From: Arcuatula senhousia
Taxonomy: Eukaryota; Mollusca; Bivalvia; Mytilida; Mytilidae
Assembly (NCBI GenBank): GCA_963971305.1
Contig: OZ020303.1
Coordinates: 43,450,106-43,514,105, forward strand
DNA: 64,000 bases
Direction of reading: 5' to 3'
Part shown: positions 41,342 to 52,483 of the stretch, piece by piece
How the letters are laid out: each line of letters starts with the position of its first letter
Position numbering within the stretch: the stretch's first letter is position 1
Program-made: the position numbers and the translations under genes
Notes under the pieces: generated by a model
Told to the model about the DNA's origin: nothing
The model's input: only the letters and a program-made list of their open reading frames with translations
Database searches by the model: none

Positions 41342-42898
41342 TATACCCCACGCAACGAAGTTGCGAAGGGTATAATGTTTTTGACTGGTCCGTCCGTCCG
41401 TCTGTGATCAAAGTTTGTAATCGCAACTCCTCTTAAACTACTGAACAGAATTTAATGAAACTTGGTATGCAAGAAGAACATCATATGTAGTTGTGCATAT
41501 TACCGGGAATTTTTTATTCACAAATTTTTGTGGGAATTATGGCCCTTTGGACTTAGAAATTTGCAGAAAATCATGATTACAGTTTGTAATCGCAACTCCT
41601 CTTAAACTACTGAACAGAATTTAACGAAACTTGGTATGCAAAAAGAACACCATATGTAGTTGTGCATGTTACCGGGAATTTATGATTCGCAAATTTTTGT
41701 GGGAGTTATGGCCCTTTGGACTTAGAAATTTGCAGAAAATCATGATTACAGTTTGTAATCGCAACTCCTCTAAAACTACTGAACAGAATTTAACGAAACT
41801 TGGTATGCAAGAAGTACACCATATGTAGTTGTGCATGTTACCGGGAATCTTTGATTCGCAAATTTTTGTGGGAGTTTTGGCCCTTAGGACTTAGAAATTT
41901 GCAGAAAATCATGATTACAGTTTGTAATCGCAACTCCTATAAAACTACTGAACAGAATTTAACAAAACTAGGTATGCAAGAAAAACATTATATGTAGTTG
42001 TGCATATTACCGGGAATTTTTGATTTGCAAATTTTTGTGGGAGTTATGGCCCTTAGGACTTAGAAATTTGCAGAAAATCATGATTACAGTTTGTAATCGC
42101 AACTCCTCTAAAACTACTGAACAAAATTTAACGAAACTTGGTATGCAAGAAGTACACCATATGTAGTTGTGCATGTTACCGGGAATTTTTGATTCGCAAA
42201 TTTTTGTGGGAGTTTTGGCCCTTAGGACTTAGAAATTTGCAGAAAATCATGATTACAGTTTGTAATCGCAACTCCTCTAAAACTACTGAACAAAATTTAA
42301 CGAAACTAGGTATGCAAGAAGAACACCATATGTAGTTGTGCATGTTACCGGGAATGTTTGATTCGCAAATTTTTTTGGGAGTAATGGCCCTTGGAACTTA
42401 GAAATTTGCAGAAAATAATGATTACAGTTTGTGATCGCAACTCCTCTTAAACTACTGAACAGAATTTAACGAAACTTGCTATGCAAGAAGTACACCATAC
42501 GTAGTTGTGCATTTTACCTGGAATTTTTGATTCGCAAATTTTTGTGGGAGTTATGGACCTTTGGACTTAGAAATTTGCAGAAAAACATGATTACAGTTTG
42601 TGATGGCAACTCCTCTTAAACTACTGAACGAACAGAATTTAATGAACCTTAGTATGCAAGAAGTACACGATATGTAGTTGTGCATATTACAAGGAATTTT
42701 TTATCCCCAAATTTTTGTCGGAGTTATGGCCCTTTGGACTAAGAAATTTGACATAACTTTGTTATGATATTCAAATACTTGCACATTCACTTTTACAATC
42801 ATTCAATATTATTGATTCCTGTAGCTAGATACTAATTCCTCAAGGATAACATTGATAGTCCATTAGCGGCACGCGTGGGGTATGTGAGCGTGCACACT
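41342..42898 (+). repeat. Tandem-core element, TATACCCCACGC family (169-bp monomers, ~7-8 copies)
   Basis: The head is a double hairpin: outer TATACCC/GGGTATA, inner CGCAAC-GAA-GTTGCG. A CCGTCCGTCCGTC microsatellite follows. Monomers repeat every 169 bp, with GGTATGCAAGAAG at 41465, 41635, 41803, 41972, 42141 and so on. The tail GCGTGGGGTAT repeats the head strand in inverse form, followed by GTGAGCGTGCACAC. The 65-codon frames that recur at a 169-bp spacing are repeat translated by chance, since 169 is not a multiple of three. Confidence 0.75.
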
Positions 42899-43002
42899 AA
42901 TATTGATTGAAAATTTGGGATGGTTAACTATTATCAGAACAAAAATTCATTTTTGAATTAAAGTTGGAGGAGGGGGTAAACTCTTATTAAAAAATAAAAT
43001 TT

Positions 43003-43200
43003 ATAGACAACAAATTTTGCTACGCCTGAACATTTCTGACCCTTGAATGAAGTGAAAAAGTCTAAGTTGACTCGTTAAACAGGAAGTAGATGATCGACAG
43101 ACCTGAAAAAGTATCCCACCATATGGTACCTCTACCTGAAGCTACATTTATATCAAATATCAAAAGAGGTACATAAGAGACACAATCCAACACAAAAAAA
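43003..43200. repeat. Remnant of the retrozyme-type unit joined to an inverted monomer repeat
   Basis: ACAAATTTTGCTACGCCTGA matches the same phrase in the 358-bp hammerhead repeat at 60891-62202. The match stops before the ribozyme core, so no hammerhead remains. What follows (AACAGGAAGTAGATGATCG, ACCATATGGTACCTCTACC) is the 9785-type monomer in reverse. Confidence 0.45.
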
Positions 43201-44402
43201 AAAAAGAAATGAAAACGCAATGGTTTCTTAAAATTCATTTAAGGCGAATATTGTGTTGTTTTTTCTCAATAAAAGGACATGCATAAAAACCAAGTAAACA
43301 CATTCACTCTTGCTGCATTACGAGCATTGAGACGCCGCCACATTCTTCAGGAGCAGTTTAGCATTTCTTTTAATGGAAATTGTTTTTTTTCCATATTGTA
43401 AAGCCTCTTAAGTTCAGATTTCAAAAACAAAACTAGTTATGGTTACAATGCTTTTATCTTACGTGTAATACCTGGGAAAATAGGGATTTCATGTAATCAC
43501 TGGTGTAACCCATGTTCATGTAACAGAAATACGGGATTTTTTTATAAGTATCGGAAACAGGAACAACTTGGTGGTACGTGATATCATTTTATTTCGTCTA
43601 GCAGCTCTAGCAATCTTTCAATTGTTTTTTTTTCATCATTTTTTAATGATATCCTCACTTTTTTCACCAAACAGCGTGCGCGTGGTATTTGAGACTTTAA
43701 TAGTTTTGTTTTGTATACATCTATGGTTTAACAAACACATTCACTAATCTGCAATAAGCTGGTTAGCAAAATAAATGTGAAACGAGAAAAATCTCAAGTG
43801 CCTCGGTAGGGCAAGAAGTTCTGTAATAGCACACCAGTGATCAATATTTAGTGTGGGTCAAATCGAGTAAAGGACCACAATTCAAACGCTTTATGACAAA
43901 ATCAGCTTCTGTATCCATCTAAGAGGTTATGAAACAAATAATATCTTTAGTAAGATTGGAAAAAAATGTCCACAAGACATAATGCCCATTCACGCAACAT
44001 TTGGGACGGACGGACTGACAAACAAACCCAAACAATATATGCCCCTACTTCAGTAGATGGGGAATAAAAAGTAGCGTAAAAGCAGTTAAAAAATAAGGAA
44101 ATATTTCACTAGTACATTATGTATTACATGCTACAGCATGGTTTAGACTGAAGTGAGTTATTAATCAATTCCATGTTTATACTATACATTTTTTTTTACA
44201 TCAGTCGATTGATGATTCTCAGCTAGCTGTCAGTAACAGCGAGTGTTCTAAAGAGAGTTCCTTTACCGTCCTTTCGTTTGTTCTTGTTTTTTGTCTTAGG
44301 TTCTCTCTAGTGGAATTGGACTTTGATCGATTTGATTTTTATTGTGTGTTTAGTTTTTGTGCTTTGTCTTGGAATATTGATAGGGGGAAGGTTGGGCCCA
44401 AA

Positions 44403-44722
44403 AAACTAGTTTAACCCCGCCACATATTACATGTGCCTGTCCTAAGCCAGGAATCTTTGACAAAGCTTTCGTTTGTACTTGTCTTTTTTATGTTTTCTGT
44501 TCCTTGTTTAAGAAGGGGGTCTATCTGTGACTATTTCAGGGCTGGATTTGAATTATATGCATTTTATTTAGACCATGGGCCAATTGCAGAACCGCGAGCA
44601 GTGCCAAATGGCCTCGTTGAAGGCTGCTGGCGGTTATCCATTGTGGTTTTTCTAAATTGCCGTTTAATTGTGGGTTGTGTCGCGTACACTAATTCCACAT
44701 CTCATTATTTTCTATGTAATTC
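44403..44722 (+). repeat. Interspersed repeat 'TTTAACCCCGCC', copy 2
   Basis: It is nearly identical to 31540-31860, with only a handful of differences over 320 bp. The shared sequence stops at CATCTCATTATTTTCTAT. The second copy is followed by TTCTGAAATAAAAAAAAAA, which may be its A-rich 3' tail. The retained frame is the same in both copies because the sequence is. Confidence 0.65.
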
Positions 44723-44893
44723 TGAAATAAAAAAAAAAATGCACTTTTGTACTAGAAAATATTTTAATACATTGGATTAACAGTATGCACTTGACAATAA
44801 GATACAGTACGGTAGGATATTGCAGAAAATAATATAATATTGCATATCATTCAATCTACAATCATTTTTTTTTCTAATTCTATGAAAAGCCAA

Positions 44894-46994
44894 TTAATCT
44901 TCTACTGCTGAGATACAGGCCAGTTTGCTCATCTGTCTTTGGATAAACTGGCCAACTCTTCTAAAACCATTTCTAATACGGCGACCGATCGGGACTTTCT
45001 GTGTAACATGGAATGCGCGCAACGGTCTCTCTGGGGGAATGGGCAAATGCTGGGATGCGATGACTGCATTGTTCTGCGAGGATGAGGAGGTGATTGACTG
45101 AAAAATGTCCATTTTGATATTCAGATTAATAATTAAACAAATAAATGAATAATGGAGAAAAAAACATAGAAACCTGACAAAAGTGAAAATTCTACGAAAA
45201 TGAAAGGAATTGAACCAGAACATTTTTAGAAACAATTAAAATAATTCTAGCTTATAGAATACTTAATTTGAAATTTTTGAAACGAGTACCAAAAAAGTTT
45301 TTTTATTTTTAAATCTGATACTGACCTGTATATCACTGTCATCATCATCATTTAACTGGTGAAAGAACTGTCTTTCTTCAATGGATGTCAAACTGATACA
45401 ACTAATTGTTGAATCAGACGGGGAGGGTGCGTTTTGAGGTTCAACATCAGCAGCAGGTGAATGAGATCTATCATCTTTTGCTAAAACATCAGCAGATCGA
45501 ACAGCCTCCGGAGTAGAAGATCTAGTTGTTGGATTTACTGGAGAGTACATTCTCAAAATCTTCTCTCTTTGAATTTGTCTCAATCTTTCTTCATGCGGTC
45601 TTCTAGTTGGTGTTTGCACCCTTGGAACTGTGTCAAGGGTAGATTGCATCATTTGGTCTTTGTACTTTCTGAATGGTGTTGTTGACCTGTCTGGCAGCTG
45701 CATGGCGGTAATTATCAAATCTGGTGGCTGGTGGTTAGGCGTGGTGACACCTGGTGTGGGTGAAACTATGTCACTTGCTCTGGGAGAAGATGGGATATCT
45801 TGCTCTTGCTAAATTAAAGAGAAATTTTGATTCAATAGACCTAGCATTTGGCAACAAAATGTAAGACTAAGCAACATATTTTTTTTTGTTTTTTAAGCAA
45901 TTATTGTGAAATCATTTGATTGCTTGAATTGCTTGATTTCATATAACGGTTTAATTTGTCAAATATCACATTTTATTGATAATTCTTATTAAATGTGTCA
46001 TATAAACTTATACACGTAGGCATGAATTAGTTCGATTTGTTAAAATAAATAAGGGTCATACCTTTAGTTTGTGCCCTTCTTCCATTGCTGCCATCTCCTC
46101 CCTTATAATCTTATCTATGTATTCTTCAGAATCTAATTCGTCTTCTTCTCTCGGTAGGTTTACTGTTGGTGTCTGTTTTCGACCTTCATTTTCCATTTCT
46201 TGTTCTTTATGGTCTTCTGTATCCTTTCCGTCTTCTTTTTGATTTTCGGTGCCGACTACTCCTTTTTCATCTTCGTATTCAAAGTGTTTTTCTTTTTGAT
46301 GTTCGAATTCCACTTGTTTTTCTTGCAGGTCTTTTTTAGTCAATGGCTCCTACAATTAAATTTTCCTTAATACATTTTTGCATGCATGCGAAAATTAGTG
46401 TTTTCATAATTTTCAAATAATAAAGGGCTTCAATAATCATATCACCTTGTTCCTAAGCTATAAGAGTCTCTTCTATGAGCTATTACCCGAATGGAGACCT
46501 TTTTAAAGCTTGCAAAGCTGCAAATGCTTTAAAAAATTGCCAAAATCATATATCCTATATATTTAAAGGAAGCTACAGCTTTTTTTACTATCTGCAACGC
46601 TTTTCATAGAAACTAATAATTAATTAGTATAACTTGTTAAAACAGTTATATAAATGTATTCAGCCAAGGACACTTTTCAAATTTATAGAGAATATTCCAA
46701 TCTCTTTATAAGTTTTTTCTCTATTTTAAGTGGTTATATTAACTTTTGGTACAATGATACTTACAATTAGCTTGTTATACTTTTTACTCTAAAATTTAAT
46801 ATTTTTCTTAAATTACGACAGCAAAAACCAAAGTAAAAAAAACCAAACATATTTAATGAAAATTATTGAAAACTCACATAGAAACTATTATATTTCTTTT
46901 CTCCTCCAATATCCATATCCCAAAAATCATCGTCGCTGGTTTCACCAGGATTGTTGTTATTCGAAGAATATGCCATGAAATTTGCGTTATTCAT
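44894..46994 (-). CDS. Uncharacterised 363-residue charged, low-complexity protein (four exons)
   Basis: Exons on the minus strand are 46994-46878, 46349-46062, 45808-45326 and 45097-44894. All borders are AG/GT, all introns are phase 0, and the sum is 363 codons plus TAA. I chose ATG 46994-46992 because it is the first ATG after an in-frame TGA. Residues 1-39 are polar with an acidic patch (TSDDDFWDMDIG). 40-135 are E/K/D-rich and probably helical or disordered (EYIDKIIREEMAAMEE). 136-296 are S/T/P-rich with repeated proline-directed sites (RASDIVSPTPGV, VQTPTRRP, RSSTPEAV, SHSPAAD) and an acidic end (NDDDDSD). 297-363 are basic (PIGRRIRNGFRRVGQFIQRQ). There is no signal peptide or membrane span. 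I do not recognise the family. A disordered phospho-regulated scaffold is only a guess. Confidence 0.75.
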
Positions 46995-47339
46995 GATTTC
47001 CTCTGTTGAGAGAATAGAAACGTGACTCTTTCCGCAAGGACGGTAGGTTGTCAAGTGGAGACGGACGTAACGTCACTGATTTGCCTGTCTGTTACGTTGC
47101 CATTTGTCCAAGAAACCATTGGAACGTTCTACTTTAGACAAGAAAGGATGTGAAAAAGTAAGAATGGGCCATTTGAATGTCGGCAAGAAAGGGGGAGTAC
47201 AAGCTGGGAATTCGAATGTCGGCAGACAGTCCGAAAAGACAAAGTCAAATTAAAATCAATAGACACATAAGACAGCAGCACAAAAGTTGAACACAGAACA
47301 TTACAAAACAAAAGAATAGCTGCTTACCCTGTATGTGTT

Positions 47340-47551
47340 TATGTGGTTTCATTATTATTCGTGGGGTATCAATCTTCGTGGTTTTTGTGGTTTGCGTTGA
47401 ACCACGAAATTTGATATCCCACGAAAAGGAAATTTAACATTGGTGTGTATTCTGCAGACTAAATAACCTTGAATTTATGAATCCACGAACTGATTCTTTT
47501 TCACCACACCACGAAAATTGGTACCCACAAAAATAAATGAATCCACAGTAA
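47340..47551. mobile_element. MITE, ATGTGGTTTC/CCACAGTA ends
   Basis: ATGTGGTTTCATTATTATTC on the left pairs with AATAAATGAATCCACAGT on the right. The inner arms GGTATCAATCTTCGTGG and CCACGAAAATTGGTACCC are inverted. It is the best preserved of the copies also seen at 34727 and 37025. Confidence 0.65.
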
Positions 47552-48433
47552 CTTTAATTGAGCATTGTGCAACCCAGTCCAGTTTATGACCAATGTATTT
47601 TTATGATAGATAAGTGAAGACAAAACATCGGGAAAAGACTGAATAGCAGAAATGTGTAACCCCAATTGGATAACCGCTATTCGAGTGAAGATGATCATGC
47701 CGTTAAGGTCTTATAATCACCCTATTACATGTCATGTAAATGAAACCTTGTACATTATCTAAAAGAGTGCCCTTACTTGCACATTTGCTTATACTTAAGG
47801 CGTACAAAAAGTAATGATTATTTTCATCTTCGTCGTTATGGCATTACACATGTAAATGTGAATCTCTGTCAAAAGCTAATGGTTGTACTCGTCGTCTTTA
47901 TGTTAAGTGGTCTATAGCCAAAAGTGGGTTATATTAGCGAGCCAAGCGAAGTGCCCACAAGACCGGAGAGCTCTACTGCAAAGTCCCGAGAAAAAATTGC
48001 CTAATGCTGATATTGATTTTATTTCGTCCGGATATGCTTCTCTAACTGGCCAACCTGTTCCAACGTACGTCTAGAAGTACAGAACGAAAGGTTTAGCAAA
48101 TTAATATGCTTCTCAAAGTTACAAATGCGGGGCGAATATTATTAATTTATCGATACTTAAAATATATTTTGTGTGTTAAAACGTTATGGATCGAAAAAAT
48201 TCTTAAGTATTTGTGGGGCAAATATTTATTAGCCTCGTAATTTATTTGCGCTTTTCATTGAATTTTGTACATTGCATATCAATAAAGTAAAATATCAACA
48301 TCATCATTCAAAATTTTGAAGGCTGCTGATTTTTGTGAATTTTTAAATAACCGTTTAAATATGTAGGTTGTTTCGCGTACACCTATTTCATATGTCACAA
48401 AAAGTACTTTATATTGAAATACAGATGGGTTAC
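47552..48433. other. Intergenic, no gene seen
   Basis: I find no exon-like frame with splice borders and no repeat with a second copy in the window. A GAGCCAAGCGAAGTGCCC-type palindromic phrase near 47940 is too short to classify. Confidence 0.4.
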
Positions 48434-48598
48434 TTAGCTGAATACCACCCGCATACGATGTTCATAGATACCACACGGCAAACACTCAGAATCCTTCGGA
48501 TCGTCGTGTTTGGGAATTCCGAAGACGATGGCGATTAAATCTGCTAACCTTTGATGTCCTTGAGGAAGATTCTCTATAGTTTTTGAAACTTCCGTCAT
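48434..48598 (-). CDS. Possible small ORF or first exon, 54 codons
   Basis: On the minus strand ATG at 48598-48596 opens 54 codons (MTEVSKTIENLPQG, then RLADLIAIVFGIPKHDD, then CLPCGIYEHRM) to TAA at 48436-48434. The composition looks like real protein rather than repeat translation. Donor-like GTATCT and GTATGC lie inside, so it could be a first exon splicing towards the four-exon minus-strand gene at 46994. No domain is recognised. Confidence 0.3.
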   Translation of the reverse strand: MTEVSKTIENLPQGHQRLADLIAIVFGIPKHDDPKDSECLPCGIYEHRMRVVFS

Positions 48599-48628
48599 CT
48601 TATGGAGATTTTGATTTATATGTTTAGT

Positions 48629-48895
48629 GGACGACCATTTGATTCTGAGGGGGGAGGGGGCTGACAGTTTCAGGTTGAGACAGATTATTTATTTTCAAAA
48701 TTTTGCGGGCCAGAATATTTATTTTTCGCCGCTACGCGTCAAGAATAATTATTTTCTGCATATAATAGCTTAATGGGACGGATTATTTATTTTCTTGCAA
48801 ACAGAGGCCAGATTATTGATTTCCAACTTTTTCCAGGCCATAATATTTATTTACAAAAGCTGCCAGGCCCCCTCCGCAAAATCAAATGGTCGTCC
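48629..48895. mobile_element. MITE with ~30-bp TIRs, 267 bp
   Basis: The left end GGACGACCATTTGATTCTGA and the right end in reverse complement GGACGACCATTTGATTTTGC continue into matching GGAGGGGGC tracts. Inside are four copies of a GATTATTTATTTTC-like phrase. No clear target duplication. No ORF of meaning. Confidence 0.75.
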
Positions 48896-49689
48896 TCTTA
48901 TTTCTTGCAAACAAGACTATGAATCTTACGGAAGCCCCGGAGGGACAATTGGACTTACTATTTACAGACTTTACTTTTGACTTATTTATTCTGATTTGTT
49001 TTTTTAATGAGGTGTGGATTTGGGTAACTTATTGGGGAAGGGACTGATACTCTGTGAAATGACCAATTTAACGTTCTAAGGGAAACAACGATCAAGAAAG
49101 GTCTTACAACTTTGACCCCATTGCATAATTTTTATATCTCTATGTGCTTAACCATATGCAATTAACTTTTTTCAAATATCTTGTATAATTTACAAGAAAT
49201 TAGTCTAAAAAAAGAGCAAAATTTGTCGAAAAAAAAATCAAAGAAAAAGGGCAATAACTCCTACAACCAGAGTCAGATCTTCTTTAAAAGTTCAGGGCAG
49301 GTAGATTTTGATGTGCTGATTACTACTTTCCTAGCCAGAATTTTTATTTCTGTTACCTTTTTTTAGCAAAAAAAACCCCCAAAAAACTGCAATTACCCTT
49401 ATGTTCTATTTTTAGCCGTGGCGGCCATGTTTTTTTGTTAAATCAAAATTTCAAACGACGGTTTTGTAGAAGACATACTACAGAACAACTCTAATATTAA
49501 AGTTTGATACATTTGGCAAAGCGGTGTTAAGAGAAGATTTTTGAATTTTGAACAAAAAGCTGTGAAAATGGTCATTTTTAACGATCTAAGGGTCATAATT
49601 CCTACAGTCCTATAATTTTGACTCTGCTACAACTTTTCTAGATCTTGATGTGCTTAACGATATAATTTTTTTTGGATATCTTGTATAAT

Positions 49690-50758
49690 AGTTTTCAAGA
49701 TTCATCACATTCGCACTAAATTGTATTCTATTCCTCTTTCCAAACTTCACACACTGTACAAAGAATGTCTCGAAAATCCAGTGACTGATTTTAAATCCAA
49801 CCTGTACCGTCTTACAGCCATTGTTCTTGACATTGAAAACAACCGATTATTTAAACCAGTCGGTGCACCACACGAAAACAACAAGGACAATCGCTCTTTC
49901 ATTTCTCTTCCATTTTTATGCAAATGTTTAGATGCCATAAATTTAGGAAATATTTTACACCATAAATCTGTTACAGAACATATCCCTCCTTATTTCAAAG
50001 ACAAAAGTGTTCCTGTCATTTCTTATTCCTATACTTCCACCATTGCACCTAAGGTATTTAACTACAAACAAGTTTTGCGGGATTACCAAATCAACGACCT
50101 CAAAGCAAAACCACCAGACTGTTCTTGTGACAAATCCCCATTCAAATGTAGTCCATCTGGCCACGTTATTACCGGGGACCTCAACATCGTGGAAAACGAC
50201 CAACTCCGCGATGTTTTGGCCAAAGGACCAAAATATCGTGAGCCTAGAGCAATCAACTGGAACCATAATTTCAAAACAATTATGGATTCAGTTGAAGACT
50301 ATGTCAGAAAATGGGCCAAAAAAGAACATGAAAAAGAAAGCGATGTTCTTTCTGAGTGGGTAAAGTCTGTGAGGTCGTTGGTTTTGAAAAGGATTAACTC
50401 TTTAAAAGACTCGATGAGCACCAAGGCAACATCTATTTTCAACAACCCTGATGTTGCGAAGACATTGTCAACCTTACATGACAAACATGTTGTCGTACCC
50501 GCTGATAAAGCGGCTAACAACATCATTTTCGTATGCAAAAGACACTATATTGATTGTTTAACAGCTGAATTAGGGGTTGGTTGTACTAGCAAAAGCACCA
50601 CCTATACAGCAACAACACTGTCAAAGGAGGAAATAATCAACAATCATAATTCTGTCATTTGTTCATTTGGCATTTCTGTTGACAAAAAGAACGATGACGT
50701 TCCATCCTTGTATTGGATGCAAAAGTTACATGAAACTCCATACAAGCAACGATTTTAG
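49690..50758 (+). pseudogene. Penelope-like reverse transcriptase, N-terminal fragment
   Basis: An open frame without a start runs from about 49702 to a stop at 50756-50758. It holds VVPADKAANNIIFVCKRHY and then LYWMQKLHETPYKQRF, which correspond to the conserved ADK and 'PKLHK..YK.R' motifs at the front of the RT domain in Penelope-like and related metazoan elements. Everything after that, including the catalytic palm, is absent. The frame breaks directly into a ~68-bp piece of the CAGTGAAA/CAAACCTG MITE family (50759-50826) and then the element's own 3' tail (50827-51150). The copy is therefore 5'-truncated and internally deleted and cannot be active. Confidence 0.75.
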
Positions 50759-50826
50759 TCAAACCTGTTTTAAGAGGTCACCCTTGGGACGTGAAAAAAG
50801 TGTTTACTTAAGACAGGTGACTGCTT

Positions 50827-51150
50827 AATTCAGGTTCATTTTTGTTGGTTTGACATAGAGTTTTGTAATGTCATCCTTTCCGGATTAGACCAAAACTAAA
50901 TCGATCTTTGGCAACATGACGGGTGTGCTATAGCAAACAGGAACTGCTTACTCTTACGGAGCACCTGAGTTCACTCTCGTTTCGACTTAATTGAGTTCAC
51001 GTTGCTGAATGCGGTTTTGTTGTTATGTGTGTGTGTATGTTTTTTTATGTTGTTATGTGGTTTGTTTTGTTATGATGATTTTTTGTCTACCGGTTTCGTC
51101 TCCTTCTTTACGGTTTTATGATACTGATTACCCCTTTGCTTCTTTCAAGA
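50827..51150 (+). mobile_element. 3' tail of the Penelope-like element, copy 1
   Basis: It runs from about TTTGTTGGTTTGACATAGAG to GATTACCCCTTTGCTTCTTT. The same tail appears at 55345-55531, 56085-56263 and 62536-62820. In the last of these it directly follows an RT C-terminal frame, which links tail and RT as one family. Confidence 0.7.
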
Positions 51151-51644
51151 TATTGGTATAAAAAGTGCAAAATTTGGAAAAAACAAGAAAAAGGGCAATA
51201 ACTACTACAATGAGTGTCGGATCCTCTTCGAAATTTCAGGGCTCTAGCCAGAATTTTGATATATGTTATGATTTTTTAGTAATTTGCAAAAAACTGCAAT
51301 TTACCTTCATGTTTTATCTTTAACCAGCCGAGTGCGGCCATGTTTTTTGTCGAATCAAAATTTCGAACGACAATTTGTAATGGACATACTACAGAACAAC
51401 CCTACCAAGTTTCATTACATTTGGCTCTGTGGTTTAAGAAAAGAAAATTTTTGAAAAGTTGAACGGACAGACGACGAACGCCAAGCGATGGCAACAGCTC
51501 ACCTGGCCGAGCTCAAAAGTAAAGTAGACCTTTTGTAGTTTTAAAGTGTAATTGATCTTTTGTTAAGTTAACCTATATCAATACCACAGGCGTTTGGGTC
51601 CAGGATTTTATTTTATTATAAATAACGTGTATATAATTTTTTTT

Positions 51645-51712
51645 TATCTCGTCTCTATACTATTTCCACAAGGCAAGAATGTTTGACAGCTCTAAAAATA
51701 GAACAAAATTTA
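51645..51712 (+). repeat. Inverted copy of a coding-like segment (pairs with 52385-52452)
   Basis: Here the plus strand reads RLYTISTRQECLTALKIE. At 52385-52452 the minus strand reads RLYTISTRQECLKVLKIE. The DNA differs at a few sites, some silent, some not. The two copies face each other over ~670 bp. Confidence 0.5.
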
Positions 51713-52135
51713 CTCGCGAAAAACCCCCATACATGTATTTTCTCACAGAAATAAATATTTTACATGAAATATTGGTGATTCTCTAAATCCTTTCAGTTTA
51801 ATCTCACAATTGGGAACACCATTATCGTGAAAAAATTGACAATGACTTTGAATCTAATCCTTTTTCCCCTGAAGCGAGCCAAACAAACCACCACGGACGG
51901 AAGTAGTTTAAAATTTCAAAGGGAGACAATATTCTTCTATTTTTTCCAATTTTATCATTAACCACGTATTTTTTTTTTTATCCTTGAACGTCTTTTTGAA
52001 AATTTATGGAACACACATCGGGTCCTAGTTTGTAGGTATGTTTTTATTATACTACCATCTCGTCATTAAAAATATTTCAAATGAAGTTGAGACCACATTT
52101 TCCTCCAAATGATTTTATTCGAACTCGCCAAGATT

Positions 52136-52483
52136 TTACCTTACTGTAGTGTCACTCGGAAGTCCTTTTATTTGGCGGAATATTGTTTCCCTTGAAAATC
52201 TTTGGCCACTTCCGTGGTGATATTTGGTTTCGCTTCGTAGGAAAAAAGACCCGATGTGAGATTTAAACATACTGACATGCTTAACTTTTGCTCCCGAAAG
52301 AGAGTTAAAGCTATAAGGAGTAATAGATTTTTCTAGTTGTTTATGGTAAAAGATATTTCTACAAGAAAAGGGAGTTTCCGTCAGTTCTATTTTTAGAACT
52401 TTCAAACATTCTTGCCTTGTGGAAATAGTATATAGACGAGGATGATTTTTTATTATTATCTTTTCCAACCTGGAAAGTAGCAT
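52136..52483 (-). CDS. Unidentified ORF, 115 codons, possibly a gene or transposon fragment
   Basis: The minus-strand frame holds RLYTISTRQECLKVLKIE, FSCRNIFYHKQLEKSI and RSETKYHHGSGQRFSRE. It has no family I recognise. A partial inverted copy at 51645-51712 suggests a multicopy sequence. No flanking exons are evident, so I would not call it a functional gene without further evidence. Confidence 0.3.
   Translation of the reverse strand: MLLSRLEKIIIKNHPRLYTISTRQECLKVLKIELTETPFSCRNIFYHKQLEKSITPYSFNSLSGAKVKHVSMFKSHIGSFFLRSETKYHHGSGQRFSRETIFRQIKGLPSDTTVR

Larger units (their letters stand above)
39640..41345 (+). repeat. ~50-bp minisatellite (GATTAACTG/GAATGTTCCATTATTG), interrupted by inserts
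   Basis: Units with GTGATTAACTGTTAT, AGATAGAATGTTCCATT and GAGTGAAAACTCG recur at 39650-39770, 40110-40330 and 41030-41345. A ~120-bp palindrome (39984-40103) and a large inverted-repeat element (40329-41034) break the array. The satellite is therefore older than the inserts. Confidence 0.6.
49060..51530 (+). repeat. Repeat element split by a Penelope-like insertion
   Basis: Sequence at 49130-49690 and at 51151-51500 shares AAAAAGGGCAATAACTCCTA, CTAGCCAGAATTTTTAT and GCGGCCATGTTTTTT phrases, which are monomers of one element. The right side ends AACAGCTCACCTGGCCGAGC, an AGCTCACC-type tail. The retroelement fragment at 49690-51150 sits between the halves. Confidence 0.55.

Noticed and set aside
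41631..42335. Three nearly identical 65-codon frames
   Set aside because: They are translations of the 169-bp tandem monomers. The period is not a multiple of three and the frames end within a monomer.
45630..45812. Plus-strand 60-codon frame
   Set aside because: Shadow of exon 3 of the minus-strand gene.
49955..50538. Antisense and +2 frames of 60-118 codons across the RT fragment
   Set aside because: Shadows of the RT frame, with no independent signal.
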